Source of the DNA: Hyphomicrobium_A sp963782555 | GTDB taxonomy: Bacteria; Pseudomonadota; Alphaproteobacteria; Rhizobiales; Hyphomicrobiaceae | DNA length: 64,000 bases | Direction of reading: 5' to 3' | Assembly: GCA_963782555.1 (NCBI GenBank) | Contig: CAWAKB010000001.1 | Location: 434,001 to 498,000, forward strand | Part shown: piece after piece, positions 8,203-16,297 of the stretch | How positions within the stretch are numbered: position 1 is the first letter of the stretch | Layout of the letters: each line of letters starts with the position of its first letter | Notes under the pieces: generated by a model | What the model was told of the DNA's origin: nothing | What the model saw: the letters and a program-made list of their open reading frames with translations, nothing else | The model's database searches: none | Position numbers and translations under genes: made by a program

Positions 8203-9405
8203 ATGCCTATCGAGAGCCGCGCCGCCGGCCGCCACTTCCTGCAGATTCCAGGGCCGACGCCCATCCCCGAGCGCATTCTCAATGCCATGTCGCGGCAGAT
8301 GCTCGATCATCGCGGGCCGCAGTTCCAGGAGTTTGCCACGCGCCTCCTGGCCAACGTCAGGACCCTGTTCAAGACCTCGAGCCCGGTCATCATGTTTCCC
8401 TCCTCCGGCACCGGCGCCTGGGAGGCGAGCCTCGTAAACACGCTGTCGCCCGGCGACCGTATCCTCGTCATCGAGACGGGCCAGTTCGCCGTGCTGTGGC
8501 GGAACATGGCCGCGAAGATCGGTCTCAAACCGGAGGTGCTGCCGACCGACTGGCACTCCGGCGCCGACACCAATGCGCTCGAGGCGCGCCTCAAGCAGGA
8601 CAAGGGCCACGACATCAAGGCCGTGTGCGTCGTCCACAACGAGACCTCGACGGGCGCGCGCACCTGGATCGACGAGATCCGCAAGGCGATGGATGCAGCC
8701 AATCACCCCGCGCTGCTGATGGTCGATGCCGTCTCCTCGCTCGCGGTGATGGACTACCGGCACGACGAGTGGGGCGTGGACGTTGCGGTTGCGGGCTCGC
8801 AGAAGGGGCTGATGCTGCCGCCGGGCCTATCGTTCACCGCGGTCAGCGACAAGGCGCTCGCCGCCTCCAAGTCGGCGAAGCTGGCGCGCTCCTACTTCTC
8901 ATGGGACGATATGCTCGCCATGAACGCCAACGGCTTCTTTCCCTATACGCCGCCGACCGGACACCTGTACGGCCTCGCCGAGGCGATCGACATGCTCTTC
9001 GAGGAGGGGCTCGACAACGTGTTCGCGCGTCACGAGCGCCTGGCCGAAACCGTGCGCCGCGCGGTGCAGGGCTGGGGGCTCGAGATCTGGTGCCGCGATG
9101 CTCAGGCCTACTCGCCGGCGGTGACGGTGGTGACGATGCCGGACGCGCTCAATGCCGACCAGTTCCGCAAGCTCGTGCTCGAAACCTTCAACATGTCGCT
9201 CGGCACCGGGCTCAACAAGCTCGCCGGCAAGGCGTTCCGCATCGGCCATCTCGGCTATACCAACGAGCTGACGGTGCTCGGTGCGCTGGCCGGCGTGGAG
9301 ATGGGCCTCGAGCTTGCCGGCATCCCCCACCAGAAGGGCGGGGTCGGCGCCGCGATGGCCTACCTTACCGAGACGGCGCGTCCCGCGACCGCACAGGCGG
9401 CCTGA
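8203..9405 (+). CDS. sgaA: Serine-glyoxylate aminotransferase (serine cycle)
   Basis: This PLP enzyme transfers the amino group of serine to glyoxylate, giving hydroxypyruvate and glycine, the reaction before hydroxypyruvate reductase in the serine cycle. The 400-residue product is a class V (subgroup IV) aminotransferase. The PLP lysine is Lys201 in GSQKGLM, the cofactor aspartate lies in LLMVDAVSSL (residues 171-180), and the N-terminal LQIPGPTPIPERIL is diagnostic of the alanine/serine-glyoxylate group. The ATG at 8203 follows a GGGGACGA stretch. It is followed by a strong hairpin. Presence of this gene and hprA within 6 kb is the main metabolic clue in the window. Confidence 0.94.
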   Translation: MPIESRAAGRHFLQIPGPTPIPERILNAMSRQMLDHRGPQFQEFATRLLANVRTLFKTSSPVIMFPSSGTGAWEASLVNTLSPGDRILVIETGQFAVLWRNMAAKIGLKPEVLPTDWHSGADTNALEARLKQDKGHDIKAVCVVHNETSTGARTWIDEIRKAMDAANHPALLMVDAVSSLAVMDYRHDEWGVDVAVAGSQKGLMLPPGLSFTAVSDKALAASKSAKLARSYFSWDDMLAMNANGFFPYTPPTGHLYGLAEAIDMLFEEGLDNVFARHERLAETVRRAVQGWGLEIWCRDAQAYSPAVTVVTMPDALNADQFRKLVLETFNMSLGTGLNKLAGKAFRIGHLGYTNELTVLGALAGVEMGLELAGIPHQKGGVGAAMAYLTETARPATAQAA

Positions 9406-9426
9406 GCCGGTCGCACGATAAGTCGC

Positions 9427-9465
9427 CGAAATGGGTCAGCCCCGTGAGGGGACTGACCCATTTCG
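9427..9465. terminator. Long hairpin terminator between sgaA and the convergent Cys-rich gene
   Basis: A perfect 13-bp stem (CGAAATGGGTCAG with CTGACCCATTTCG) carries a 13-base loop that can itself pair (CCCC with GGGG). It starts 22 bases after the sgaA stop and 16 bases from the end of the convergent gene, so it probably terminates both. Confidence 0.8.
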
Positions 9466-9480
9466 TTACACGCAATCTCT

Positions 9481-9738
9481 TTAGCGCGAGAAGGAGGAGA
9501 ACCCGGCCGAGGCCAGCTCGATCTGGCAGCGCCGGCCGAGCTGCATGAACTTCGCCGCGACGCAGCGCTTAACCTTGGCGATCGTGGGCGACCGGCCGAT
9601 GCACAGCCGGCGCACGTCGCTCTCGCACGCCGCACGCAGGGCCGGGGTAACCTCCGGGGGCAGCTTCAACTGCTCGGCTTTGGCCATGGGGGCCGCCAGG
9701 AGCGCGGCACACAAAATGAGGACGCGTGATCGTTCCAT
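9481..9738 (-). CDS. Small secreted cysteine-rich-repeat protein
   Basis: The product is about 85 residues with a signal peptide (residues 1-21, ending PMAKA) and a mature part with four cysteines in an arrangement like the eukaryotic-type Cys-rich repeat (C-x7-C, C, C with interspersed basic helices; ACESDVRRLC then KRCVAAKF then RRCQIEL). Bacterial members are periplasmic and of unknown function. The ATG at 9738 is preceded by AGAGGG; a longer reading from 9786 has no signal-like start. It is transcribed toward sgaA and stands alone. Confidence 0.65.
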   Translation of the reverse strand: MERSRVLILCAALLAAPMAKAEQLKLPPEVTPALRAACESDVRRLCIGRSPTIAKVKRCVAAKFMQLGRRCQIELASAGFSSFSR

Positions 9739-9910
9739 GAATTCCCTCTGAAAACCTGTCGGATCATCGAGGCGCGGGCTCACCACGCCGCTGCAGCGGA
9801 ATCGTGACGGCGCCCGCCCTGCGACAGGTCACCACACGAACAACAGGGGGGAACGCAAGAGCCGTGCCGGAAGCGTGGTCGCCTCCGGCAGTGCACGGCG
9901 TGAGGAATGA

Positions 9911-10387
9911 TCAGCCCTCGGATCTTTCGTCCGGCTTGCGCAGCCCGGCGAGGGCCTGCGCCACGCGCACGCTGTCGACGTCGTCCTTGTGGATCACGTC
10001 GCTGGCCCCATCGGCGAGCAGCCCGGAGCGCCGCGCATGCGTGACCTGCCCGCTCACGATGATGATGGGGCCGGCATAGCCGGCATCCCTCAGAAGCGGC
10101 ATCGCCTGCGAGGCGGTGGTGGAGGGCTTGAGGATGTCATCGAGGAAGATGACGCAAGGGTGCTGCTCGATAACGAAGTTGACGGCATCGCCGAGCGTGG
10201 ACGCCCAACGGATTTGCGTCTCGTACCCGAACAGCACCCGCAGCGTGGCGCTCAGACGTTCCGCGTCAGAAGTCTCATCCTCGACGATCAGAATATCGCG
10301 GAAGTTTCCGAGCTTCGCGCGCGCGCGTACGAGCTCGCTTTTCTTGGCCAGATGATCGCCGCCGCACGAGATAAAGCCTGATGCCAT
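9911..10387 (-). CDS. Single-domain response regulator (receiver)
   Basis: The 158-residue product is a receiver domain without any output domain. The acidic pocket is IVEDE (residues 34-38), the phosphoacceptor is Asp84 in FLDDILKP (proline at +4), the switch serine is Ser112 in IIIVSG and the conserved lysine is Lys134. It probably works by protein contact, as in CheY/DivK-type regulators. The ATG at 10387 is chosen because the sequence before it does not resemble any family; the frame remains open far upstream but overlaps the kinase gene. It lies 118 bases after the kinase gene and is the last gene of the operon described under 12135-14039, so it is the likely target of that kinase. Confidence 0.85.
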   Translation of the reverse strand: MASGFISCGGDHLAKKSELVRARAKLGNFRDILIVEDETSDAERLSATLRVLFGYETQIRWASTLGDAVNFVIEQHPCVIFLDDILKPSTTASQAMPLLRDAGYAGPIIIVSGQVTHARRSGLLADGASDVIHKDDVDSVRVAQALAGLRKPDERSEG

Positions 10388-10505
10388 TCTCTCTGCCCCG
10401 TCCTTGTGCACAAAAAATGCAGATGGTTTGTTCAAGGAATAGAAAATCGGGCAGTGGCGCATTGGCGCGGGCGCTGCCGGCCACTTCACTGTGCGCCAAT
10501 GGGGC

Positions 10506-11654
10506 TCAAAGGGCAATTTGCTTTGGCCAACGAATTCTGAATGTCGTTCCCCGTCGCTCGTTCGGATTCGAGTCGAGCGTGATGGTGCCGCCGGCCGCGT
10601 CGACCATCTTCTGAACGATGGCCAGCCCCATGCCTTCGCCGCCGTTTGCGAGCGTTCGGAAGGGCAGAAACACGCTTGTGTGGTGCTCTGGCGCGATGCC
10701 CGGCCCGTCGTCATCGAGGGTGATCTCGATGGCGCTGCCCACATCGGCGCATGTGATCAGGAGCTTTCCAGTTTCGCGGTCGTGATGCTTGACGCTGTTT
10801 TCGATCAGGTTGCGCAGGGTGAGGTCCAAGGGCGCGACGAGCGTATCCAAGGTCGGCCAGGTGCCGCGAATATCCACCTCAATTCCCTGGTGGGGCAGCG
10901 AGTGCACAACCTCGCTCACCAGCGCCAGCGTATCGACGGTCTCGATTGCCTGCTGGCTCAAGCCCGCGCTCGAGTAATGCAGCAGCGCCGAGAGCATCGA
11001 GGATAAACGCGTCGTCTGCCGGCGCAGCTCCTGCAACTTGCCATGGGCGGCGTCGGTGTCGCTGGCGCACACCGCCTCCTCAATCTCGTCGACGAGATAG
11101 CGCACCGCCCGCATGGGCGCCTTGAGGTCGTGGGTGACGATGGCGGCGAACTGCTCCAGGTTGCTGTTGAGAACCGTCAAGTCGGCGTTGGCCCGCGCCA
11201 GCTCCTGTGAATTTGCCAAAGCCTCGGCCTCAGCCATGAGTCGGGCGCGGACCTGGCGGCTGAGCTCCATCTCCAGGTTCGTGTGCGGCGCCGACGCAGC
11301 CACGATCATCATGTAGGGCACGAACTCGTCGAACGCGTAGAAGAGCATGGTGAGGCGCTGGCTGGGTCCCGACTCGGTGACGGTTGCCACGTTGGGCAAG
11401 CGCAGCACGCTGTCCTTGGCGCGGCTGAGGCCTTTGATCTCGTCCTCGAGACCGACCACAGGCAGCACGCTCTCGGTGAGCGGGACGCCAACCTTGATGA
11501 AGTCCGTGATCCTGCCGTAGCGGTTGCGGACGACGAGTGCCTCGTCGAGCCACACGATCCCATAGACGCCGCGCGCCGCCAGTATGTCTCCAACGTGCAG
11601 GCGCGCACGCACCAATAAAGGCTCGAGCTCAGAGTCGGCGGCGGCGGATGACAT
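10506..11654 (-). CDS. Sensor histidine kinase with PAS-like N-terminus
   Basis: The product is about 382 residues and appears cytoplasmic, since no membrane segment is seen. Residues 10-130 form a PAS-like sensor region, a coiled-coil linker follows at about 130-165, and the dimerisation domain carries the phosphorylated His175 in THDLKAPMR. The ATPase domain shows the N box (NLIENSVKHHD), G1 (DDDGPGI) and G2 (GEGMGLAIV) motifs. The ATG at 11654 lies inside the end of the GTPase gene (26-base overlap) behind TTGGAG, implying translational coupling. Association with a GTPase gene immediately upstream and a receiver gene downstream suggests that the GTPase state feeds into phosphotransfer, which is an inference. 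Confidence 0.88.
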   Translation of the reverse strand: MSSAAADSELEPLLVRARLHVGDILAARGVYGIVWLDEALVVRNRYGRITDFIKVGVPLTESVLPVVGLEDEIKGLSRAKDSVLRLPNVATVTESGPSQRLTMLFYAFDEFVPYMMIVAASAPHTNLEMELSRQVRARLMAEAEALANSQELARANADLTVLNSNLEQFAAIVTHDLKAPMRAVRYLVDEIEEAVCASDTDAAHGKLQELRRQTTRLSSMLSALLHYSSAGLSQQAIETVDTLALVSEVVHSLPHQGIEVDIRGTWPTLDTLVAPLDLTLRNLIENSVKHHDRETGKLLITCADVGSAIEITLDDDGPGIAPEHHTSVFLPFRTLANGGEGMGLAIVQKMVDAAGGTITLDSNPNERRGTTFRIRWPKQIAL

Positions 11655-12138
11655 CTGCGGCTCCAAGGAAGGCTTCCTTGATGTTCTCGCCCGTCTTGGC
11701 GCTCGTGCGCACGATGGGGATTGGCGAGTGCGCGAGTGCCGGTGGCAGCTCGGCGGAGCCACCCGGGAGGTCCGACTTGTTGACGAGGAAAGCGCAATAG
11801 CGCCCCGGCATGGCGTCCATGAAGCAGCGGCCTAAGTGCAGCATCGATTCGAGCGTCGTCTTCCGGGTCACGTCGCCGACGATAAGCGCGCCGGCGGCCT
11901 GCTTGATGTAAATGTGGGAAAGGATGTTGTCGCCGAAATTGCCGTCGGTATCCCAAATAATGAACTTCGCGCCTGGGGCCGCTTCCGGCACCAGACCGGG
12001 CTCGATCTCGTAGCTGTAGACGTCGACGCCGAGCGTGGGCTTGTAGTCGGCTTCGAAGCGGTCGAAAACGAGGCGACGGGCGATCGACGATTTGCCGACG
12101 CCGATCTCCCCCAAGAGCATTATTTTGCGCGGCCTCAT
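11629..12138 (-). CDS. Ras-like small GTPase with altered switch II
   Basis: The 169-residue product has the size and motif order of a Ras-superfamily GTPase. G1 is GEIGVGKSS (residues 10-18), the G2 threonine is Thr35 in KPTLGVD, G4 is NKSD (120-123) and G5 is TSAK (145-148). The G3 motif reads WDTDGNF (62-68) where most Ras proteins have WDTAGQE, so the catalytic glutamine is replaced by asparagine, which may slow hydrolysis or demand an activating partner. The C-terminus ends in a basic RRRRL. Start and stop overlap neighbours on both sides (4 bases with the OmpA-domain gene, 26 with the kinase), which indicates tight co-expression. No Roadblock/MglB-type activator is encoded in the window. 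Confidence 0.85.
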   Translation of the reverse strand: MRPRKIMLLGEIGVGKSSIARRLVFDRFEADYKPTLGVDVYSYEIEPGLVPEAAPGAKFIIWDTDGNFGDNILSHIYIKQAAGALIVGDVTRKTTLESMLHLGRCFMDAMPGRYCAFLVNKSDLPGGSAELPPALAHSPIPIVRTSAKTGENIKEAFLGAADVIRRRRL

Positions 12139-14039
12139 GGCACGCCTTCGCTCATAAATCCGATCTCGAACTCAACGCGGCGGTTGGGGCTCGCGTTCCC
12201 GACGACCGGGCTCAGGTCGGCGCTGTCGCTGCGCCCGACGGCGACCAGGCGCGAGGCCGGGACACCGCGCGCGCTCAAGTCGGCCATGACCTTCTGGGCG
12301 CGCGCCTGCGACAGTGGCGTATTGCGCTCTTCGCCGCCCTTCTCGTCCGTGTAGCCGACCACACGCACGAGGACGTCGGCGCCCTTGATGAGCTGCGCAA
12401 GCTCGTCGAGCGCGGCAGAGGTGCTCTGCGGATCGCGGTAGTCGGTGTCCTTCGCAAAGAAGACGGCGTGCGAGCCTATCCAAGTGTCGAGCTTCGCGCG
12501 CGCCGAAGGCGCCACGGCGCGGGCGATCTCGCTGCGCAAGGCGGACAGGTCGGCCCGGCGCGCCATCTCTGCCTGCGAGAGCCCGGTGCGCAAGGCTCCG
12601 AGGCCGGCTTCGGTGTCGGCGTTCGCCTTGGCGAGCTGCGCCGCGAGCGCCTTGAGCTCTCCGTGCAAGGCGGTATCGGCCTCTTTCAGCGCGGTCTCCA
12701 GATCGCCAACGCGGTCGCCCAAGGCGGCTTCGGCTTTCGCTCTCTCGGCGCCGAGCTGCGCCAGATTGCTTCGCAGCGTCGCGTTGGATTTGACGTTCTC
12801 GGAGCGCGTGCGCGCCAGATCGGACTGCAGTGCGGAGATGTCGGCGCGGGCCTTGTCGAGGTCGGCCGTCGGCAGCGCCGTCGTGCGATCGACGATCTCA
12901 GAGGCCGGCAACGCCTGGCGCAGACCGCGTAACGCATCTTGGCCGGCCGCGGTCGTGGGGACGAGCCCGGTCAAGGCGACCTCGCGGCCGCGGTGCTCGA
13001 CGGCGGCGTGCACGGGATAGCCGGCGAGCGCGTGCTCGTTGGCGAGAACGTGTGCCGCAATGGCGCGCACGCGGGCCGTCTGGTAGCCGGCATAGGCGCT
13101 CCAAGCCGCCCAGGCTGCCAGCGCGAGCCCAATACCCCAAACGAGGACCACGGCCGGCGACAGGCCGGTGCGCCGATGCGACAGCTTGGTGTGCTGCTCG
13201 CCGATGCTGGTTTCCAGGCTGTCCGAAAGGTCGGCGAGCAGCGTGCGCACGGCCCGGGTGGGGACGTTGGTATCCTCTCCGCCATTAAACAGGGCACGCA
13301 GCCGCTCGATCGTCGCCAGGAACTGATCGTCGATGATCTTTTCCACCGCCGGCGGGGCAACGCCGCGGCATTTGGCGGCTAAGAGATGCGTTGGGGAGGC
13401 CCTCAGATATATGAGCGAGGTGCCGAGATCGATGCGCCGCAGCGCCGCCTTGTCCGCGTCGAAGACCTCGTTGGCGACCTCGTTGATCGCGGTCAGGATG
13501 CCGCTCACACGCTGGTCCTGCGCGGTGGGGCCGTTGACGGCGGGCCAGTGTCCGAGGAGCTGTCCCAACCCGCGCCGGATGAGGTAGATCTCCTCCACCC
13601 TGAGCCTTTGGCCTTCTACGAAGGCGAGCTCGGCCACGGGGCGCCCCGTGAGCAGGCTGCGCAACCGCAGCATGAAGCTGTTGGATTCGAGCCGGCGGTT
13701 GATCTCGTCCATCAGGTCTCGGATGGCGCTGACCACGTAGGCCTTCACCATGCGCCCGAGCGACGGGTAGAGCGCCTCGGCCAGCTCGTCCTGGCTGCCG
13801 CGAATTTCCGACTTGATGGTCTGCACGATCAGCGGCGCGATCGCGTGCGCGACCTCGGCATGGCGCTCCGTCTCGGCTTGCGCCAGCGCCTCGTCGAGGA
13901 CCGAGGCGACGCTCCCCGTGAAGCGCTCGGGCGATCCGACGCGCTCGAAGACAATATCCATGCGCCGGTTGAGCTCGGAGAGCGCACGGCTCTCTTCCTC
14001 GAACAGCAGCTCTTTCAATCGGTTGACGTCTTGGGACAT
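12135..14039 (-). CDS. Inner-membrane protein with cytoplasmic N-terminus, BON-like segment, coiled coil and periplasmic OmpA domain
   Basis: The 634-residue product has four parts. Residues 1-290 are a large helical cytoplasmic domain that I cannot assign. One membrane helix spans about 295-317. Residues 325-390 resemble a BON domain (for example HAAVEHRGREVALTGLV), and 392-510 are coiled coil. Residues 520-628 are an OmpA-type peptidoglycan-binding domain with VGYTDEKGG, the NTPLSQARAQKV helix and the closing NRRVEFEI. It could therefore connect peptidoglycan with the cytoplasm. The stop codon overlaps the GTPase start by 4 bases, so the cytoplasmic domain is a natural candidate partner for the GTPase. 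The order coiled-coil protein, this protein, GTPase, kinase, receiver forms one operon. Confidence 0.85.
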   Translation of the reverse strand: MSQDVNRLKELLFEEESRALSELNRRMDIVFERVGSPERFTGSVASVLDEALAQAETERHAEVAHAIAPLIVQTIKSEIRGSQDELAEALYPSLGRMVKAYVVSAIRDLMDEINRRLESNSFMLRLRSLLTGRPVAELAFVEGQRLRVEEIYLIRRGLGQLLGHWPAVNGPTAQDQRVSGILTAINEVANEVFDADKAALRRIDLGTSLIYLRASPTHLLAAKCRGVAPPAVEKIIDDQFLATIERLRALFNGGEDTNVPTRAVRTLLADLSDSLETSIGEQHTKLSHRRTGLSPAVVLVWGIGLALAAWAAWSAYAGYQTARVRAIAAHVLANEHALAGYPVHAAVEHRGREVALTGLVPTTAAGQDALRGLRQALPASEIVDRTTALPTADLDKARADISALQSDLARTRSENVKSNATLRSNLAQLGAERAKAEAALGDRVGDLETALKEADTALHGELKALAAQLAKANADTEAGLGALRTGLSQAEMARRADLSALRSEIARAVAPSARAKLDTWIGSHAVFFAKDTDYRDPQSTSAALDELAQLIKGADVLVRVVGYTDEKGGEERNTPLSQARAQKVMADLSARGVPASRLVAVGRSDSADLSPVVGNASPNRRVEFEIGFMSEGVP

Positions 14040-14081
14040 CGGCCGCCTCTCGCGGTCTACTCGGTACCGTCTCCGGCCACT

Positions 14082-14387
14082 CTAGCCTTTGCCAAGGCCG
14101 CGGATGCGCTCGCGCAGCTCGGCGACGCCTTGCGACAGCTTCTCGAAGGCCGCGTGCTGTCCCGCGGCCGTTTCCGCCCCGACCGCCTCGAAGCGCGCTG
14201 AGAGCGCCTCAAGACCATGCGTGATCTCTGCCTCCAATTGCTTGAGCCGCGCCTCGAGCATGTCGATGCGAGCCTCGCTCCGGCGCAAGATTTCGCCGAC
14301 GAGCAGCTCGCGGATTTGCTCCATTTCAGCGTCGGCGGACTGAGCCTCTGCCGTGTTGCCTCCCAGCTGCGTCATGGATGTGCTCAT
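14082..14387 (-). CDS. Small coiled-coil protein, first gene of the GTPase/OmpA operon
   Basis: The product is about 101 residues, hydrophilic, with no signal peptide or membrane helix and strong heptad character over residues 20-95. It is rich in Glu, Ala, Leu and Arg. I do not recognise a family. It lies 42 bases upstream of the OmpA-domain gene on the same strand, so it is presumably part of the same transcript and may bind the helical cytoplasmic domain of that protein. The start at 14387 is one of two close ATG codons (the other at 14375) and has only a weak ribosome site; longer readings extend into a stretch without coding character. Confidence 0.6.
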   Translation of the reverse strand: MSTSMTQLGGNTAEAQSADAEMEQIRELLVGEILRRSEARIDMLEARLKQLEAEITHGLEALSARFEAVGAETAAGQHAAFEKLSQGVAELRERIRGLGKG

Positions 14388-14585
14388 CAGAACCCGTTCG
14401 GACTTGGATCGTCTCGGCGTCGTGCCGCGGACGGTTTCAGGATACACAAGGCAGGTACGAGACGCATGCGGATCTTCCTGATATTGGGCCAATTTCTCCG
14501 CTTCTGAGCAGTTTGCGCATCATCCCTGCTGTCGGCGCGCCGACGGCGTCGCGTTTCTGCTTGGCGAGGCGCCGTGCGTGCGCCC

Positions 14586-15671
14586 TCAGACGGTCTCGAC
14601 CGCTGCGTCTTTGTCCAACACCATGCGGCGGAACGCAGTGTAGCCGGCATTGATGCGCTGGGCGTGGGCGTCCGAGGCGGCGACGTGAGCCACCACGGCG
14701 TCGGCGACACGGGAGATCGCGCGGTGAAGCTCGTGCGCCAGCGGCCAGATTCGATCGGCCGGCGGCTCGGGTGAGAGAAGGCGGCGGTGGGCCTCGTCCT
14801 CGGCGAGCGCGAGCTGCATCTCGGCCGCGGCTGCTGCGGTGAAGATCGCCTGGTCGGCGGCACCGAGGCCATTCCACAAGGCGCGGCGCATGCCGAGCGA
14901 TAGCGCCGACCCGTGCCGGTTGAGGCTGGTGCCGGCCACATAGGGAGCGGCGGCGGTCAAACCCAGAGAATGGCTGGTCAAGGCGCCGCCCCACTCAGCG
15001 GCGAGGATGTCGCCGCGCGACAGGGCGTCGGCCACGTCGCCGGCGGCAATGTCTGACGGCTCGAGCCCGAAGCCGCGCACCACGTCGCGCGCCAAGCCCG
15101 TCACCGAGACTTTCTCGCCGGCAAGCTCGCTCATCGTCTCGATGCGGCGCGTGGCGAGGAAGCAGGCCCGATCGCCACTATGGCCGGCGAGCATGGCCTT
15201 GATGCCGAAATCGCCGGCAAGCTCGTCCCACAGCGACTGGCCGCCGCCGACCAGCATCCAGGCCGTCAAGTGGCGGGCGGCGATGCCGCGATCTCCGGGC
15301 AGCCCCGCGAAGAAGGCCAGCGCGCGATGGGCGTCGAGATGATCGTGCTCGCTGCCGTAATAGAGGTCGGCCTCGCCAGCGCGCACGGCAGCGAAGCCGT
15401 CGCCTGCGCCCGGCACGATGTCGAACCGGTAGCGGCCGTCGCTCATCGCCGTGACGCGCTGCGCGAGCCGGTGAGCCTGGTCGGCGGGACCGGAGACGCT
15501 GTCGGGCCAGGCCATGGCGAGCCGCAACGCGCGCAGGCCCTTTGAGACGGCCGGCGCTGCGACCTTGCTCTTATCTGGCGTCTGCCTTGTGGCGCCTGCC
15601 GAAGCGGCGCTCGCAGTGGTCGCCGCAGCGGCCGCAGCGCCTGTGGTCTTCAAGAATGCCCGCCGGTCCAT
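14586..15671 (-). CDS. Orphan TRAP-type substrate-binding protein (DctP family), Tat-exported
   Basis: This 361-residue protein resembles the periplasmic solute receptors of TRAP transporters. It starts MDRRAFLKTTG, a twin-arginine signal of the FLK type followed by an Ala-rich hydrophobic stretch, so it is probably exported folded. The body shows DctP/TakP-like features such as WDELAGDFG (residues 147-155) and the ETMSELAGEKV segment. The ATG at 15671 is preceded by an AAGGGGGG site; a GTG two codons earlier is possible. No DctQ or DctM membrane genes are adjacent, so it either serves a distant transporter or has another role. The ligand is unknown. Confidence 0.75.
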   Translation of the reverse strand: MDRRAFLKTTGAAAAAATTASAASAGATRQTPDKSKVAAPAVSKGLRALRLAMAWPDSVSGPADQAHRLAQRVTAMSDGRYRFDIVPGAGDGFAAVRAGEADLYYGSEHDHLDAHRALAFFAGLPGDRGIAARHLTAWMLVGGGQSLWDELAGDFGIKAMLAGHSGDRACFLATRRIETMSELAGEKVSVTGLARDVVRGFGLEPSDIAAGDVADALSRGDILAAEWGGALTSHSLGLTAAAPYVAGTSLNRHGSALSLGMRRALWNGLGAADQAIFTAAAAAEMQLALAEDEAHRRLLSPEPPADRIWPLAHELHRAISRVADAVVAHVAASDAHAQRINAGYTAFRRMVLDKDAAVETV

Positions 15672-15775
15672 CGACACCCCCCTTGCGGATGCGAAAAGGC
15701 ATCAAAGCTCATTGGGACCAGCTTGACAATGTGCTGCGTCAGCCTCGGGGCGCAACCGGCCGACCCCCTGTGGTC

Positions 15776-16168
15776 TCAACGCACGCGAGAGAGCAAGTGA
15801 TTGATTACCCGCACGAAACCCTCAGGCGGCAAATAGCCGGGGATGCGGCTCACCTCTCTGCCGCCGCGAAAGAGGACGACGGTCGGGAGCACCTCTATGG
15901 GCCGCTCGAACGCCAGCTGCAGCGCCTTGGCCGAAGCTAGGTCGAGAAAACGCATGGGGACCTCGCGCGCGCGCGGCGAGGCCTCATAGGCGGGGCGCAC
16001 GTCGCGGCGGAAGACACGGCAATAAAAGCAGCCCGGCACCTCGATGACGATGAGCGCCAAGCGCGTGCGGGGCGCCGGGCTCATATCGATGTGCTGCACC
16101 GCGTGCCCGAGCGAAGGCGCTGCAACGATGAGGAGGCCACTGAGAATGAGTTGGAGGCGATGCAGCAT
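15776..16168 (-). CDS. Periplasmic thioredoxin-like protein with CFYC active site
   Basis: The product is about 130 residues with a signal peptide (residues 1-23, ending SLGHA) and a thioredoxin fold. The redox motif is Cys47-Phe-Tyr-Cys50, and the cis-proline loop is at EVLPTVVLF followed by GGREVSRIPGYLP. SoxW/SoxS-like thioredoxins of the periplasm are the nearest group that I can name, but no sox genes are nearby. The start is uncertain: ATG 16168 gives a clean signal peptide, while a TTG at 16258 would add 30 polar residues. It is the second gene from the TRAP-type receptor gene on the same strand, with about 100 bases between them. Confidence 0.7.
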   Translation of the reverse strand: MLHRLQLILSGLLIVAAPSLGHAVQHIDMSPAPRTRLALIVIEVPGCFYCRVFRRDVRPAYEASPRAREVPMRFLDLASAKALQLAFERPIEVLPTVVLFRGGREVSRIPGYLPPEGFVRVINHLLSRVR

Positions 16169-16297
16169 GCGCTCGGGGGTGGGAGTGGAGACGGCGGGCT
16201 CACGGGCCGCCGGCACCTTAGTCCGCGACCGGGCGCTGCCGCGGCTAGAGTGAAGCAATGGTTAACAGCTGTCCCGATCCGGGCCGCGGCGGATGCC

